A model generated the notes under the pieces. It was not told the origin of the DNA. It made no database searches and was given only the letters and a program-made list of their open reading frames with translations. A stretch of DNA of 64,000 nucleotides from Gammaproteobacteria bacterium. GTDB taxonomy: Bacteria > Pseudomonadota > Gammaproteobacteria > Pseudomonadales > Azotimanducaceae. The position numbers and the translations under genes are program-made. Positions 37,802 to 46,141 of this stretch are shown here, piece after piece. The stretch spans positions 104,071 through 168,070 of the forward strand of contig VXLJ01000007.1 of assembly GCA_009841635.1 (NCBI GenBank). Direction: 5' to 3'. Within the stretch, counting starts at the first letter, position 1. The number at the start of each line of letters is the position of its first letter.

Positions 37802-38947
37802 TTGAGCGACCTTATCAAAAACGTGTACGCATTTACTGACGAACAGCTTCAACTACGCGATACCGTCAGACGTTTTATGGCGGAAAGAACGTCCACTAAG
37901 CAAACCCGCGAGCTGATGGAGTCCATAAGCGGTTTCGACGAATCGCTGTATCGGCAATTGCTCGCTGAATTAGGTGTAGGTGGAATTCATGTACCGGAGG
38001 AGTACGGTGGTGCAGGACTCTCCTACGAAGAGCTGGCTATCGTCCTAGAGGAAATGGGAAGAGTGCTATATCCGTCACCCTTTTTCTCATCCCATGTTCT
38101 TGCTACCAACGCATTGTTGCTAGTCGGTTCACCTGAGCAAAAAGCAGAGTGGTTGCCAAAGATTGCTAGCGGAGAAGTCAACGCAACAGTTGCGTTTTAC
38201 GAAGATTCAAATCTCAGGGATTTAAGAAATTTCCAACAAACTGTCCAAAATGGTCGATTTACGGGCTCGAAAGAGCGTGTAACTGACGCATTTGGCGCTA
38301 ATCTAATTATTGTGATCGCACCAGATGCAGTAGCTGACCGCATGCCTTGCTTTTGGTTAGCGCGATGTGGACGTGACGCTGACATTCGTTATGAACCTAC
38401 TAATTCAATTGATGAAACTCGCCGTATTGGCGAAGTTGGGTTCTACGATGTCCCCGTCGAGAGACTCGGCGATGGGGGACACACGCAGCAGCTATATTCG
38501 CAATTCATAGATTTCGCATGCGTCGCCCTTGCAAACGAGATGGTCGGCGGCGCTCAATGGTTGCTGGAAAGTGCCGTCGAGTACGCAAACAACCGGGTGC
38601 AATTTGGTCGTCCAATCAGTTCTATGCAAGCGATCAAGCACAAGTGCGCAGACCTATTGCTCGAGGTCGAGTTTGCTAAATCCGCTGCTTATCGTGCCGC
38701 CACCGCGATCGCTGAAGGCGACTCAAAACTTCCCGAATACGCGAGCATTGCTAAGGCCGCAAGCAACACCGCCTACATGCAAGCGGCGAACGACGCAATC
38801 CAAATTCACGGGGGGATTGGGTTTACGTGGGATAACGACACGCACCTTTGGTACAAACGCGCGAAGAGTAGCGAAGTTTTTTTCGGAACTACAGAAATGC
38901 ATCGCGAAACCCTTATGCAACGAATCGACTTAGCGGAAGGCGCGTAA
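37802..38947 (+). CDS. Acyl-CoA dehydrogenase family protein, divergent subunit
   Basis: A 381-residue acyl-CoA dehydrogenase fold. The C-terminal helical part is clear (FGRPISSMQAIKHKCADL, then IHGGIGFTWDND). The usual FAD/substrate signature in the middle domain (E-P-x-S-G-S-D) is replaced by YEDSNLRDLRN, as in non-catalytic or FAD-poor partners of heteromeric dehydrogenases. TTG start at 37802. It lies 7 bp upstream of a canonical acyl-CoA dehydrogenase, so a heteromeric complex is likely by inference. Confidence 0.85.
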   Translation: MSDLIKNVYAFTDEQLQLRDTVRRFMAERTSTKQTRELMESISGFDESLYRQLLAELGVGGIHVPEEYGGAGLSYEELAIVLEEMGRVLYPSPFFSSHVLATNALLLVGSPEQKAEWLPKIASGEVNATVAFYEDSNLRDLRNFQQTVQNGRFTGSKERVTDAFGANLIIVIAPDAVADRMPCFWLARCGRDADIRYEPTNSIDETRRIGEVGFYDVPVERLGDGGHTQQLYSQFIDFACVALANEMVGGAQWLLESAVEYANNRVQFGRPISSMQAIKHKCADLLLEVEFAKSAAYRAATAIAEGDSKLPEYASIAKAASNTAYMQAANDAIQIHGGIGFTWDNDTHLWYKRAKSSEVFFGTTEMHRETLMQRIDLAEGA

Positions 38948-38954
38948 AACCTTC

Positions 38955-40199
38955 ATGGATTGGCACGAAGACAACGTACGAAACGACGTTCGAAAGTTCT
39001 TAGAAGCTAATTGGGACCCCAACGCGGACCTGCTCGAATGGCGCAACAAGCTGATCGATGCGGGTTGGGGTATGCCAAGTTGGCCACGCCGATGGTATGG
39101 ACTAGACATGCCGCAAGCATTACAGCAGATTGTTGCGGAAGAATTCGCTCACGTCGGCGCTGTGACTGTTGCGCGCACTGGCATCCGCCTATTGGCGGCT
39201 GAAACACTTCTCGCGCACGGCAATGACTCTCAGCGCGAACGCTATTTACGAAAAATCCTTACAGGCGAAGAGACCTGGTGTCAGTTATTTAGTGAACCTG
39301 GCAGTGGCTCCGATCTCGCTGGTTCAACGACTCGCGCCGAACTGCAAGGCGATGAATGGGTAATCAATGGCCAAAAGGTCTGGACGACTTCCGCACACCA
39401 TGCGGATTTTGGGTTGCTGTTAGCACGCCACGATTGGGATCTGCCAAAACACCAAGGGCTGTCTTACTTTATCCTCAATTTCCATCAGGAAGGTGTCGTT
39501 GTTCATCCACTCAAGCAAATGAATGGTCATGCGTCGTTTAATCAAGTGTTCTTCAATGACGCGAAGATCCCAAGGAACGATCAAGTTGGCAATGACGGCG
39601 ATGGTTGGCAAATTGCCATGACAACGCTCATGCACGAACGACGCAATGCAGGAAATATCTTCACTGAAGGTCGTGCGCGAGGTGCCTTCACTGGCTCAAT
39701 CTATGCGCAGGCCGATGCCGAAAACAAGATTTTGCTTGAGCCCTATACCTGGTATCCACAACGTGCGGGGCGTGTGGATCTTGCGGTTCCTCGAGCGATC
39801 GAGACGGGCGCAATCGACGACCCTGTCGCGCGGCAAGAAATCGCGAAACTCCTGATCATGTCCAGATGTGCGGAATGGACCGCACTAAGGGCTCGTGCCG
39901 CTCAACAGCAGGGACAGCCACAAGGACCTGAAGGATCTTTAGGAAAACTAGCTGGCAGCAACATAGCAAAACAAGCGGCGAAAGTGCACACGCTAATCGC
40001 CGGTGTCGATGCGATGACGGCTGGCGTGGACGGTCCCGAACAAGGCATCATCGCAGAGATCCTGTTATCCGTACCAGCAATTTCTATTGCAGGCGGAACG
40101 GACGAAATTCAACGCAACATCATTAGCGAGCGTGTGCTAGGTATGCAGAAAGAGCCACGCATGGATACTGGCCCATTTAAGGACGTTCGTAAGAACTAA
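38955..40199 (+). CDS. Acyl-CoA dehydrogenase family protein, canonical subunit
   Basis: A 414-residue FAD acyl-CoA dehydrogenase with the full middle-domain signature LFSEPGSGSDLAGS, INGQKVWTTSAH and the C-terminal AGGTDEIQRNIISERVLG. It should introduce a double bond at C2-C3 of an acyl-CoA and pass electrons to ETF. It directly follows the divergent homologue at 37802. Adjacent pairs of this kind form alpha2beta2 enzymes in steroid side-chain degradation, but the substrate here is unproven. Confidence 0.9.
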   Translation: MDWHEDNVRNDVRKFLEANWDPNADLLEWRNKLIDAGWGMPSWPRRWYGLDMPQALQQIVAEEFAHVGAVTVARTGIRLLAAETLLAHGNDSQRERYLRKILTGEETWCQLFSEPGSGSDLAGSTTRAELQGDEWVINGQKVWTTSAHHADFGLLLARHDWDLPKHQGLSYFILNFHQEGVVVHPLKQMNGHASFNQVFFNDAKIPRNDQVGNDGDGWQIAMTTLMHERRNAGNIFTEGRARGAFTGSIYAQADAENKILLEPYTWYPQRAGRVDLAVPRAIETGAIDDPVARQEIAKLLIMSRCAEWTALRARAAQQQGQPQGPEGSLGKLAGSNIAKQAAKVHTLIAGVDAMTAGVDGPEQGIIAEILLSVPAISIAGGTDEIQRNIISERVLGMQKEPRMDTGPFKDVRKN

Positions 40200-40219
40200 A
40201 GCGCGCGAGGTAAGTCCAT

Positions 40220-41026
40220 TTAAGCGACTGGCGGCTCAAAAAAGAGCGACGTGCGACCACCGTCTACGACAAGGTCGTGGCAATTCACATAACTTCCAGC
40301 GTCACTAGCTAAAAACAAAGCAGCCTCAGCAATATCCATAGCCAAGCCACTTCTAGGAATAGGCGTAGCCCGAGCAAGATTTCCTTGTAGTTTTGTCATC
40401 TTGCGTTCGTTTTCTTCATCTGGCAACGTATTGGCGCGAGCAGAACCACCCCAAAAAATAGGTGTGGCGATAGCGCCAGGTGAAATCGCATTGACCCTGA
40501 TCTTGTGCGGGCCAAGTTCAACACCGGCCATTTTCGTGTAGTGAGTGACCGCTGCTTTCAGGGCTGAATATAGGATGTTGCCTTAACGATACCGCAATCC
40601 AGCGACGCTGGAGTTATTAATGATCGAACCACCACCGCTATCGATCATTGGTTGCACCGCATAGCGAGTGGTCAATATGACACTGCTAAGAAGCAACTTG
40701 ACGCCGTAGTCAATTTGTTCACTTGAAATGTTTGTGACATCGCCTGCGGTCGGTCCGCCAGCATTGTTGAACAGGATATCAAGTCGACCGAATTTTTCGG
40801 TCGTATATGCGATGGTGCGTTCGATATCGGCTTCCACGCTTACATCGGCATGTTGGTATTCAACCGCATCACCCAATAAGCTGGCTAGATTGCTTCCCTT
40901 CTCTTTCGAACGACCAGTGATGACGACGCGCGCACCTTCGTTCGCAAACAGCTCAGCCGTTGCTGCACCAATGCCGCTAGTTCCGCCTGAAATATAGGCA
41001 ATCTTGCCTTCTAGTTTTCCTTTCAT
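40220..41026 (-). pseudogene. SDR family oxidoreductase interrupted by an in-frame TAA
   Basis: One frame encodes a full 268-residue short-chain dehydrogenase apart from TAA at 40585-40583 (codon 148). The first part has GGTSGIG (cofactor loop), NNAG and the catalytic Ser region (NNSSVAG). The second part continues in frame with G-N-I-L-Y-S-A-L-K-A-A, which holds catalytic Y153 and K157, and then the ISPG segment and a normal C-terminus. CAA to TAA would explain the stop. If real, the product lacks the catalytic Tyr/Lys. Confidence 0.85.
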
Positions 41027-41033
41027 GAAGCAA

Positions 41034-41453
41034 TCAAGCGGGCAATTGGATGGTTGCCGTCCCTTGAACCCGCGTCTCGTTCGCCTCGTTGGTGATCGTG
41101 ATATCGATTTCGACTTCGTTGTCGTCTTCCTCGATGTTGGTGACTACGCCTGTGATCTTATGTGGTTGATCGACCATGACAGGTGCGCGAAAAATCGTAT
41201 CGATGATTTTGATCTGCGCGGTGGGGGCCCATCGGTGGATCATTGCACCGAGAAATCCTTGGCTCATGACACCTGGGATGATCGCGCCAGGAAAACCCTC
41301 TTTACGCGCGGCTTCGTGGTCAGTAAATCGACCACCACCCCAGCCAACGTATTTGCCAAAACGTCTGACGTTTTCCAAGCTTGTGTCAGGATCGAAGGCC
41401 GGTAGTTCCGTACCAAACTCGACGTCTGTGAGCTTTGCTATTTGGTCAGCCAC
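41034..41453 (-). CDS. MaoC-like hot-dog protein without the hydratase motif
   Basis: A 139-residue hot-dog protein of the MaoC type. The stretch TDHEAARKEGFPGAIIPGVMSQGFLG is shared with R-specific enoyl-CoA hydratases. The preceding D-x-N-P-x-H dyad region reads G-W-G-G-G-R-F, so both catalytic residues are missing. It may be a structural subunit of a heteromeric hydratase or a thioester-binding protein. It overlaps the upstream MaoC N-terminal-type gene by 8 bp, so the two should work together. Confidence 0.8.
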   Translation of the reverse strand: MADQIAKLTDVEFGTELPAFDPDTSLENVRRFGKYVGWGGGRFTDHEAARKEGFPGAIIPGVMSQGFLGAMIHRWAPTAQIKIIDTIFRAPVMVDQPHKITGVVTNIEEDDNEVEIDITITNEANETRVQGTATIQLPA

Positions 41454-41892
41454 TGGGTCTCTCCCTAATTACAGTACGTGTATCCGCGTTCGCAACGTGC
41501 GTGCCATCTTCTGAATACAGCTCCATGCGCGTCACTAAAAAGACCATACGCCCCGATCGACCCGTTTTGGTGTAAATGTCGTGAAGATGCGATTTCCCCG
41601 TCAAAGTCATCTTGTCGCGTATTGGCGCAATCCATTCCACGGCCTTACCTGCGTCCATGCCTACGCCATTCAGTTGCGGGAAATCCTCTGGTAGATTCCG
41701 CCGGCCCACGAGCGTGGCGACAAATGTTGGTGGCGCTTGAAAGTCTGCATGGTTTGGGTCGGTGTATTTCTCATCAAGTTCACCGCATGCCTTGGAGTAC
41801 TCAGCAAAGCGCTGACCATCGATTTCAAGCTTGATCTCATCAAATTCCTGATTTAAGAATTGATCGCGTATGGCTTGGATGTCATCGTCCAA
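41446..41892 (-). CDS. MaoC N-terminal-type (FAS1-like) hot-dog protein
   Basis: A 148-residue hot-dog protein. The N-terminus R-F-A-E-Y-S-K-A-C-G and the segment F-Q-A-P-P-T-F (about residues 50-57) match the FAS1-like dehydratase domain, which pairs with MaoC proteins. The His-containing position common in relatives reads GMDAGKAVEWIAPI here. It is probably a heterodimer partner of the product of 41034-41453. ATG at 41892. Confidence 0.75.
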   Translation of the reverse strand: MDDDIQAIRDQFLNQEFDEIKLEIDGQRFAEYSKACGELDEKYTDPNHADFQAPPTFVATLVGRRNLPEDFPQLNGVGMDAGKAVEWIAPIRDKMTLTGKSHLHDIYTKTGRSGRMVFLVTRMELYSEDGTHVANADTRTVIRERPSG

Positions 41893-41996
41893 GTGGGACC
41901 TCTGCGTTAGCCTATCAAGTGAGGCGCGAAATTATCTAAACGCGCGTTCCTAACGCTACTGCTCTTACAATCACAGCGGCGTGCTTTTTTACGTGA

Positions 41997-42269
41997 ATGA
42001 CGATGAAATACAAATTTCCACCACCGCCAAATTTCCATGGTGATCAGATTGGCCCCGACGTACCCTCAAGGCTTAAATCCCTCGAAATCCAGTACTGTGA
42101 CGGTGCAGGCGTGTGCGTACGACTTGAATACGACAACGCGGACCAAACAGACTCGCATCGGATTTCTATGAGTTTGCCGGCTTCCTTGAAGCTCGCTAGT
42201 GAACTATCCGCGGCAGTTAACGAATACCTGTACAACACAGGCGAAGAAGTAAACGCCGAGCAACCTTAG
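41997..42269 (+). CDS. Small conserved-type protein, unknown function
   Basis: A 90-residue soluble protein without signal peptide or membrane helix. The N-terminus is proline-rich (KFPPPPNFHG). The middle reads like a DUF971-type fold (LEIQYCDGAGVCVRLEYDN), but I cannot assign it. The C-terminal half looks helical. ATG at 41997; the next gene, a lipoprotein, starts about 25 bp later. Confidence 0.5.
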   Translation: MTMKYKFPPPPNFHGDQIGPDVPSRLKSLEIQYCDGAGVCVRLEYDNADQTDSHRISMSLPASLKLASELSAAVNEYLYNTGEEVNAEQP

Positions 42270-42294
42270 ACTCGAGAATAATGTGGTCGAAGCG

Positions 42295-42570
42295 ATGCGC
42301 CTGCCAAAGCAAAGAGTTGGGGTTTTGAAGTCGATTGGCGTACCCATCTTGATCGTACTTCTTTCCGGCTGCACTGCGTTGGATTACTTCCTAGATGTAG
42401 GCCAATTCTGTGAACCGGGGTTAATTCATGTGCAGTACGTCGAAATCGCGACAAACGATGTACGCGTAAGGTGCGTCGACGAATCTCAATTGGATGTGTT
42501 AAACCAGGACAGTACGATTCAGGTGATCGAAGTAGGCCAATTCAAGGGGAAACCAAGAAGAAAAACCTAA
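42295..42570 (+). CDS. Small lipoprotein, unknown function
   Basis: A 91-residue protein with a lipoprotein signal: basic N-terminus, hydrophobic ILIVLL and lipobox L-S-G-C (Cys near residue 26). The mature part is short with two further Cys. The frame opens at a GTG at 42283, but the ATG at 42295 gives a normal n-region. No family is recognised. Probably anchored in the outer membrane. Confidence 0.6.
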   Translation: MRLPKQRVGVLKSIGVPILIVLLSGCTALDYFLDVGQFCEPGLIHVQYVEIATNDVRVRCVDESQLDVLNQDSTIQVIEVGQFKGKPRRKT

Positions 42571-42758
42571 TCTCCGATGGTACCTCCTTAAGTTGGTGGT
42601 TTTAAATCGTTTTGTTCAAGTCTGTAACTTTTTGCGTGCACATGATTTCAACGAACCACATCCCCTTGGAAGATTGGCAAGACGCAGCAAAAAGAGATCA
42701 GTTATCTATTTGTCCGCACTGCCTAGCTTTCGTAGCGAGGTAATGATCGACCACGGCT

Positions 42759-43058
42759 CTAACGACCAAAACGCACTTCCCGGGCGTACACATTGCCAGT
42801 CTCCGGATAGTGAGCAATGAAGTAAACACTGCCTTCCGGTCCCATTTGAGTGTGGTAAAGCAGTCCGCCTTCGCTACACCCATTCACACGATCATGGCAC
42901 TCAAACTCCCACTTCGATATTAGCAACTCTTCCAAATAGTCGTCTACGTCATCTTCCTGTGCTTGCGCAACACTGGTGAAGGCCCACCACGCAATCACAA
43001 TGGCTGCAAACGCAAGTGCGACCACCGCGACTTGGTTCTCTAAATAAGACTTGAACAT
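42759..43058 (-). CDS. Small exported protein, unknown function
   Basis: A 99-residue protein with an uncleaved or cleaved signal helix (residues 9-30) ending in A-Q-A|Q, so export is likely. The acidic stretch EDDVDDYLEELL follows. The mature part has two Cys (C-H-D-R-V-N-G-C) that may form a disulfide. The start ATG at 43058 has a perfect AGGAGG five bases upstream, which argues for high expression. No family is recognised. It is divergent from the GMC gene at 43299. Confidence 0.65.
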   Translation of the reverse strand: MFKSYLENQVAVVALAFAAIVIAWWAFTSVAQAQEDDVDDYLEELLISKWEFECHDRVNGCSEGGLLYHTQMGPEGSVYFIAHYPETGNVYAREVRFGR

Positions 43059-43086
43059 GATGCCTCCTAAAAAACTTGGCCAACAT

Positions 43087-43112
43087 TTGTGACGTGCGTT
43101 CGAATGTCACAA
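43087..43112. promoter_or_regulatory. Inverted repeat upstream of the small exported protein
   Basis: TTGTGAC (43087-43093) and GTCACAA (43106-43112) form a perfect inverted repeat with a 12-nt spacer in the divergent region between the genes at 43058 and 43299. The half sites look like CRP/FNR half sites, but the spacing is longer than the usual 6-nt CRP gap. It may be an operator for an unknown regulator. Confidence 0.35.
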
Positions 43113-43298
43113 CACCGTCCTATCAAGTACATTAGACAACTATTCGAAAGAAAATCTAGCTCAATATCTCACACCAAAAGTTGAAACCTAGGCGCTAAGT
43201 CAACGATGCAATTGATTCATGCCACCTCTCTTGGCGTTTTAACGTCACAAATCTAAGCTGCACATAAAATCGAAAAGCAAAAGGGTCGGAATTTCGAA

Positions 43299-44906
43299 GT
43301 GACCACTCAATTAGACCGTGTCGACGTTGTCATTGTCGGTGCAGGTGCGTCCGGTGCTGCGGCTGCTTGGAGCCTAGCGGAAACCGGTATGCAGATTGTG
43401 TGCTTAGAACAAGGTGAGTGGACAAAACCTCACGAATATCCAAGCACCACGCGTGCATGGGAAGCACAACACTTCGGCGCATATAGTGCAAACCCAAATC
43501 GGCGGGGTCGCGTCACCGATTACCCGATAAACGAGAAAGATTCGCCCATCGCGATTGCCAACTTCAATGGTGTAGGTGGTGGCACCATCCTGTACAACGC
43601 ACATTTCCCGCGCTTTCACCCTTCCGACTTTCGCGTACGATCGCTAGACGGCGTTGCCGACGACTGGCCAATCGATTACGAAACGCTTGAGCCTTATTAC
43701 GATGAAAACGACCGCATGATGGGGGTTGCGGGGTTAGCTGGTGATCCTGCATATCCTGATAAACAAACGCTGATGAAGCCAGTGCCTTTAGGCAGAGCTG
43801 GTCAAGCGCTCGGCAGGGGGTTCAATGAAATGGGGTGGCATTGGTGGCCGTCCGATGCTGCCATTGCAACCGAAGCGTACGACGGTCGTGCTCAATGCAT
43901 CAATTTAAGTGCGTGTACTCTCGGGTGTGCGCAAGGCGCAAAGGCAAGCACCGACGTAACTTACTGGCCTCATGCGATTCGTGCCGGCGTCGAATTGCGT
44001 ACTCGTGCACGTGTAAGTCAAATCCTCGTGGATGACAACGACATGGCGACGGGCGTTGTCTATTTTGACGAAGCAGGTAACGAACAGTTTCAACCAGCTG
44101 AGGTGGTCATCCTTGGCTGCAATGGCATTGGCACACCGCGGGTCTTGCTCAACTCAACGTCTGCACGGTTCCCGGATGGCCTGGCCAACCGAAGTGGATT
44201 GGTCGGCAAAAATCTCATGTTTCACCCCTACGCGTCGATCCAGGGCATCTTCGACGAACCCCTCGATGGCTCGCGAGGACCTGGCGTTTGTGTCTGGAGC
44301 CAAGAGTTCTATGAGACTGATTTACGGCGAGGCTTTGTACGTGGCTTTACATACGAGTGCAATCGCGGCAGAGGACCGGTGTCGACCGCATATTCAGGGG
44401 TATTTTCGGGTCGTGTGCCGTGGGGTGCGGAACATCACAAACACTATCGCAAGATGGTCGAGCGCATCACCGGCATGGTGGCCATTTGTGAAGATTTACC
44501 CGAAGAATCAAACACCGTCACCATCGACGACGAGCTTGTCGATCCGGACGGCATTCCGTGTCCAAAACTCAATTACACCCTCAGCCAAAACTCGTTGGAC
44601 ATGATGGATTTCGCAATCCAACGTGCAACTGAAGTGCTGAAAACCGCCGGCGCGTACGACATCATGTCTGATGCACCAATTGCTGGTGGCGGTTGGCATC
44701 TCATGGGGACTGCGCGCATGGGCACCGATCCTGAACGTTCAGTCGTCAACGAATGGGGTCGAAGTCACGATGTAAAAAACCTGTTTATCATCGACGGTAG
44801 CTTGTTCGTGACGTGTGCTGGCGTCAATCCAACCCGCACCATCGGTGCATTGGCGTTGTACGTGGCGGATTCGATGAAAAAGCGTCTCGCCACGTTATTT
44901 GATTGA
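43299..44906 (+). CDS. GMC family oxidoreductase (gluconate dehydrogenase large-subunit-like)
   Basis: A 535-residue FAD oxidoreductase of the membrane-dehydrogenase GMC branch. The FAD fold is VIVGAGASGAAA (residues 10-21), then GVGGGTILYNAHFPRFHPSDF; GGWHLMGTARMG and CAGVNPTRTIGAL are at the C-terminus. Start GTG at 43299. No Tat or Sec signal is seen. The next gene, 3 bp later, encodes a gluconate dehydrogenase subunit-3-like protein, so the pair probably acts as a dehydrogenase complex. Substrate unknown. Confidence 0.9.
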   Translation: MTTQLDRVDVVIVGAGASGAAAAWSLAETGMQIVCLEQGEWTKPHEYPSTTRAWEAQHFGAYSANPNRRGRVTDYPINEKDSPIAIANFNGVGGGTILYNAHFPRFHPSDFRVRSLDGVADDWPIDYETLEPYYDENDRMMGVAGLAGDPAYPDKQTLMKPVPLGRAGQALGRGFNEMGWHWWPSDAAIATEAYDGRAQCINLSACTLGCAQGAKASTDVTYWPHAIRAGVELRTRARVSQILVDDNDMATGVVYFDEAGNEQFQPAEVVILGCNGIGTPRVLLNSTSARFPDGLANRSGLVGKNLMFHPYASIQGIFDEPLDGSRGPGVCVWSQEFYETDLRRGFVRGFTYECNRGRGPVSTAYSGVFSGRVPWGAEHHKHYRKMVERITGMVAICEDLPEESNTVTIDDELVDPDGIPCPKLNYTLSQNSLDMMDFAIQRATEVLKTAGAYDIMSDAPIAGGGWHLMGTARMGTDPERSVVNEWGRSHDVKNLFIIDGSLFVTCAGVNPTRTIGALALYVADSMKKRLATLFD

Positions 44907-44909
44907 GGA

Positions 44910-45377
44910 ATGGCTATGAACGAAAACGTCATCGCAGCAGAGCGTTTCAACCCACAACTGCGAAATGCGCTCGCCGCCATACTTGATACGATGATTCCAG
45001 CGGATAGCGAGTTTAGTGCCCCGAGTGCAGGTAGCGAAGCAATCGTCAACGACGTCATTCAAACGATGACTGGCAGTTCGGCAGACGAAATCGTCGACTT
45101 GCTTCGAACGCTACAGGAAACCCATGGGAAACCTTTCAATGAACTAGACGACGAAGACCGCTGGCGTGTTTTTGTGGACCTAGAGCGTAGCAATCCGCAT
45201 ACATTACGCGTGTTAGGTGGATTAGCGTTGCAATGTTATTACCGCAACGACGAAACACTCGTATCGCTAGGCATGGAGGCTCGCACACCTTTCCCACTTG
45301 GCCACAAGGTGGCAGACGGCGACTGGTCGTTGTTAAATCCCGTCAGAGCACGCGGGAAAATCTACCGCGAGGTGTAA
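44910..45377 (+). CDS. Gluconate 2-dehydrogenase subunit 3-like protein
   Basis: A 155-residue helical protein. LAAILDTMIPADSEFSAPSAG near the N-terminus and F-x-x-L-x-x-x-D-R (about 67-77) resemble the small subunit (subunit 3 family) that accompanies GMC dehydrogenases. The usual Tat leader is missing, in agreement with its signal-less partner. It is probably a folding or electron-transfer partner of the large subunit. Its 3' end overlaps the convergent SDR gene by 16 bp. Confidence 0.7.
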   Translation: MAMNENVIAAERFNPQLRNALAAILDTMIPADSEFSAPSAGSEAIVNDVIQTMTGSSADEIVDLLRTLQETHGKPFNELDDEDRWRVFVDLERSNPHTLRVLGGLALQCYYRNDETLVSLGMEARTPFPLGHKVADGDWSLLNPVRARGKIYREV

Positions 45378-46141
45378 CCGCCATCCACTGGTAGCACAAT
45401 ACCAGTGATAAAGCTAGCATCATCACTTGCCAAGAATGCAGCAGCCGCGGCGATCTCTTCGGCCCGTCCCATTCGGCCTAATGGATGCAAACTGACGATG
45501 AAGTCGTTGAATTCGTCTGACTCGCGAACGTTGGCCGTCATAGCCGTTTCGATGTAGCCAGGCGCGATTGCATTGACGCGCACCCCTTGACTTGCAAATG
45601 CAAGTGCAAATTGTTTGGTCAAGCCTGCCACACCATGTTTTGACGCAATGTAACCCGCAGCACCAGAAAACGCGTTAGGATCTTGCGCGACATCGCCTAT
45701 CCGCGGTCCAACCAATCCGACCAAACCGGCAATTGACGCAGTATTCACAATAGCGCCGCCGCGTTCGTTTTGACTCATCAGATGGGCGCCGTGTGCCAGC
45801 CCGTTATACACGCCACTGAGATTAACACTCAGCGTCTGTGCCCAATCCCCGCCAGCGATGCCAGCATTGTTGAACAAGATGTCGAATCCGCCAAATGTGT
45901 CGGCGGTGCGGCTCATCGCGTCACTGAACGCTTGCTTGTCTGTGACGTCTAACGCAATAGCAATCGCTTTGCCCGTACGTTGTTGAATCGTATTGGCAGT
46001 TTCCTCGGCACCTTTTTCATCGATATCTGCGCAGGCAACCCAAGCGCCTTCTTCAGCAAAACGTTCCGCGGTCGCACGACCAATGCCGCGTGCTGCTCCT
46101 GTTACGAGCGCTTTCCGCTCTGCTAACGCTTTCGATCTCAT
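45362..46141 (-). CDS. SDR family oxidoreductase
   Basis: A 259-residue short-chain dehydrogenase: cofactor loop TGAARGIGRAT (about 15-25), D-I-D after the second strand (suggests NAD), NNAGIAG, and the catalytic Y-I-A-S-K-H segment. The 3-hydroxyacyl-CoA dehydrogenase role is plausible because it is coupled by a 4-bp overlap to an enoyl-CoA hydratase and follows an acyl-CoA ligase on the same strand. The substrate is not identifiable. Confidence 0.9.
   Translation of the reverse strand: MRSKALAERKALVTGAARGIGRATAERFAEEGAWVACADIDEKGAEETANTIQQRTGKAIAIALDVTDKQAFSDAMSRTADTFGGFDILFNNAGIAGGDWAQTLSVNLSGVYNGLAHGAHLMSQNERGGAIVNTASIAGLVGLVGPRIGDVAQDPNAFSGAAGYIASKHGVAGLTKQFALAFASQGVRVNAIAPGYIETAMTANVRESDEFNDFIVSLHPLGRMGRAEEIAAAAAFLASDDASFITGIVLPVDGGYTSR

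Noticed and set aside
5435-41026. Stop-codon reassignment as the reason for the two interrupted genes
   Set aside because: The lesions are TGA in one gene and TAA in the other, and other intact genes in the window end normally at TGA and TAA.
42593-42820. A 75-codon plus-strand frame after the small lipoprotein gene
   Set aside because: It overlaps the end of the better supported minus-strand exported protein, has no clear ribosome-binding site and no protein-like pattern.
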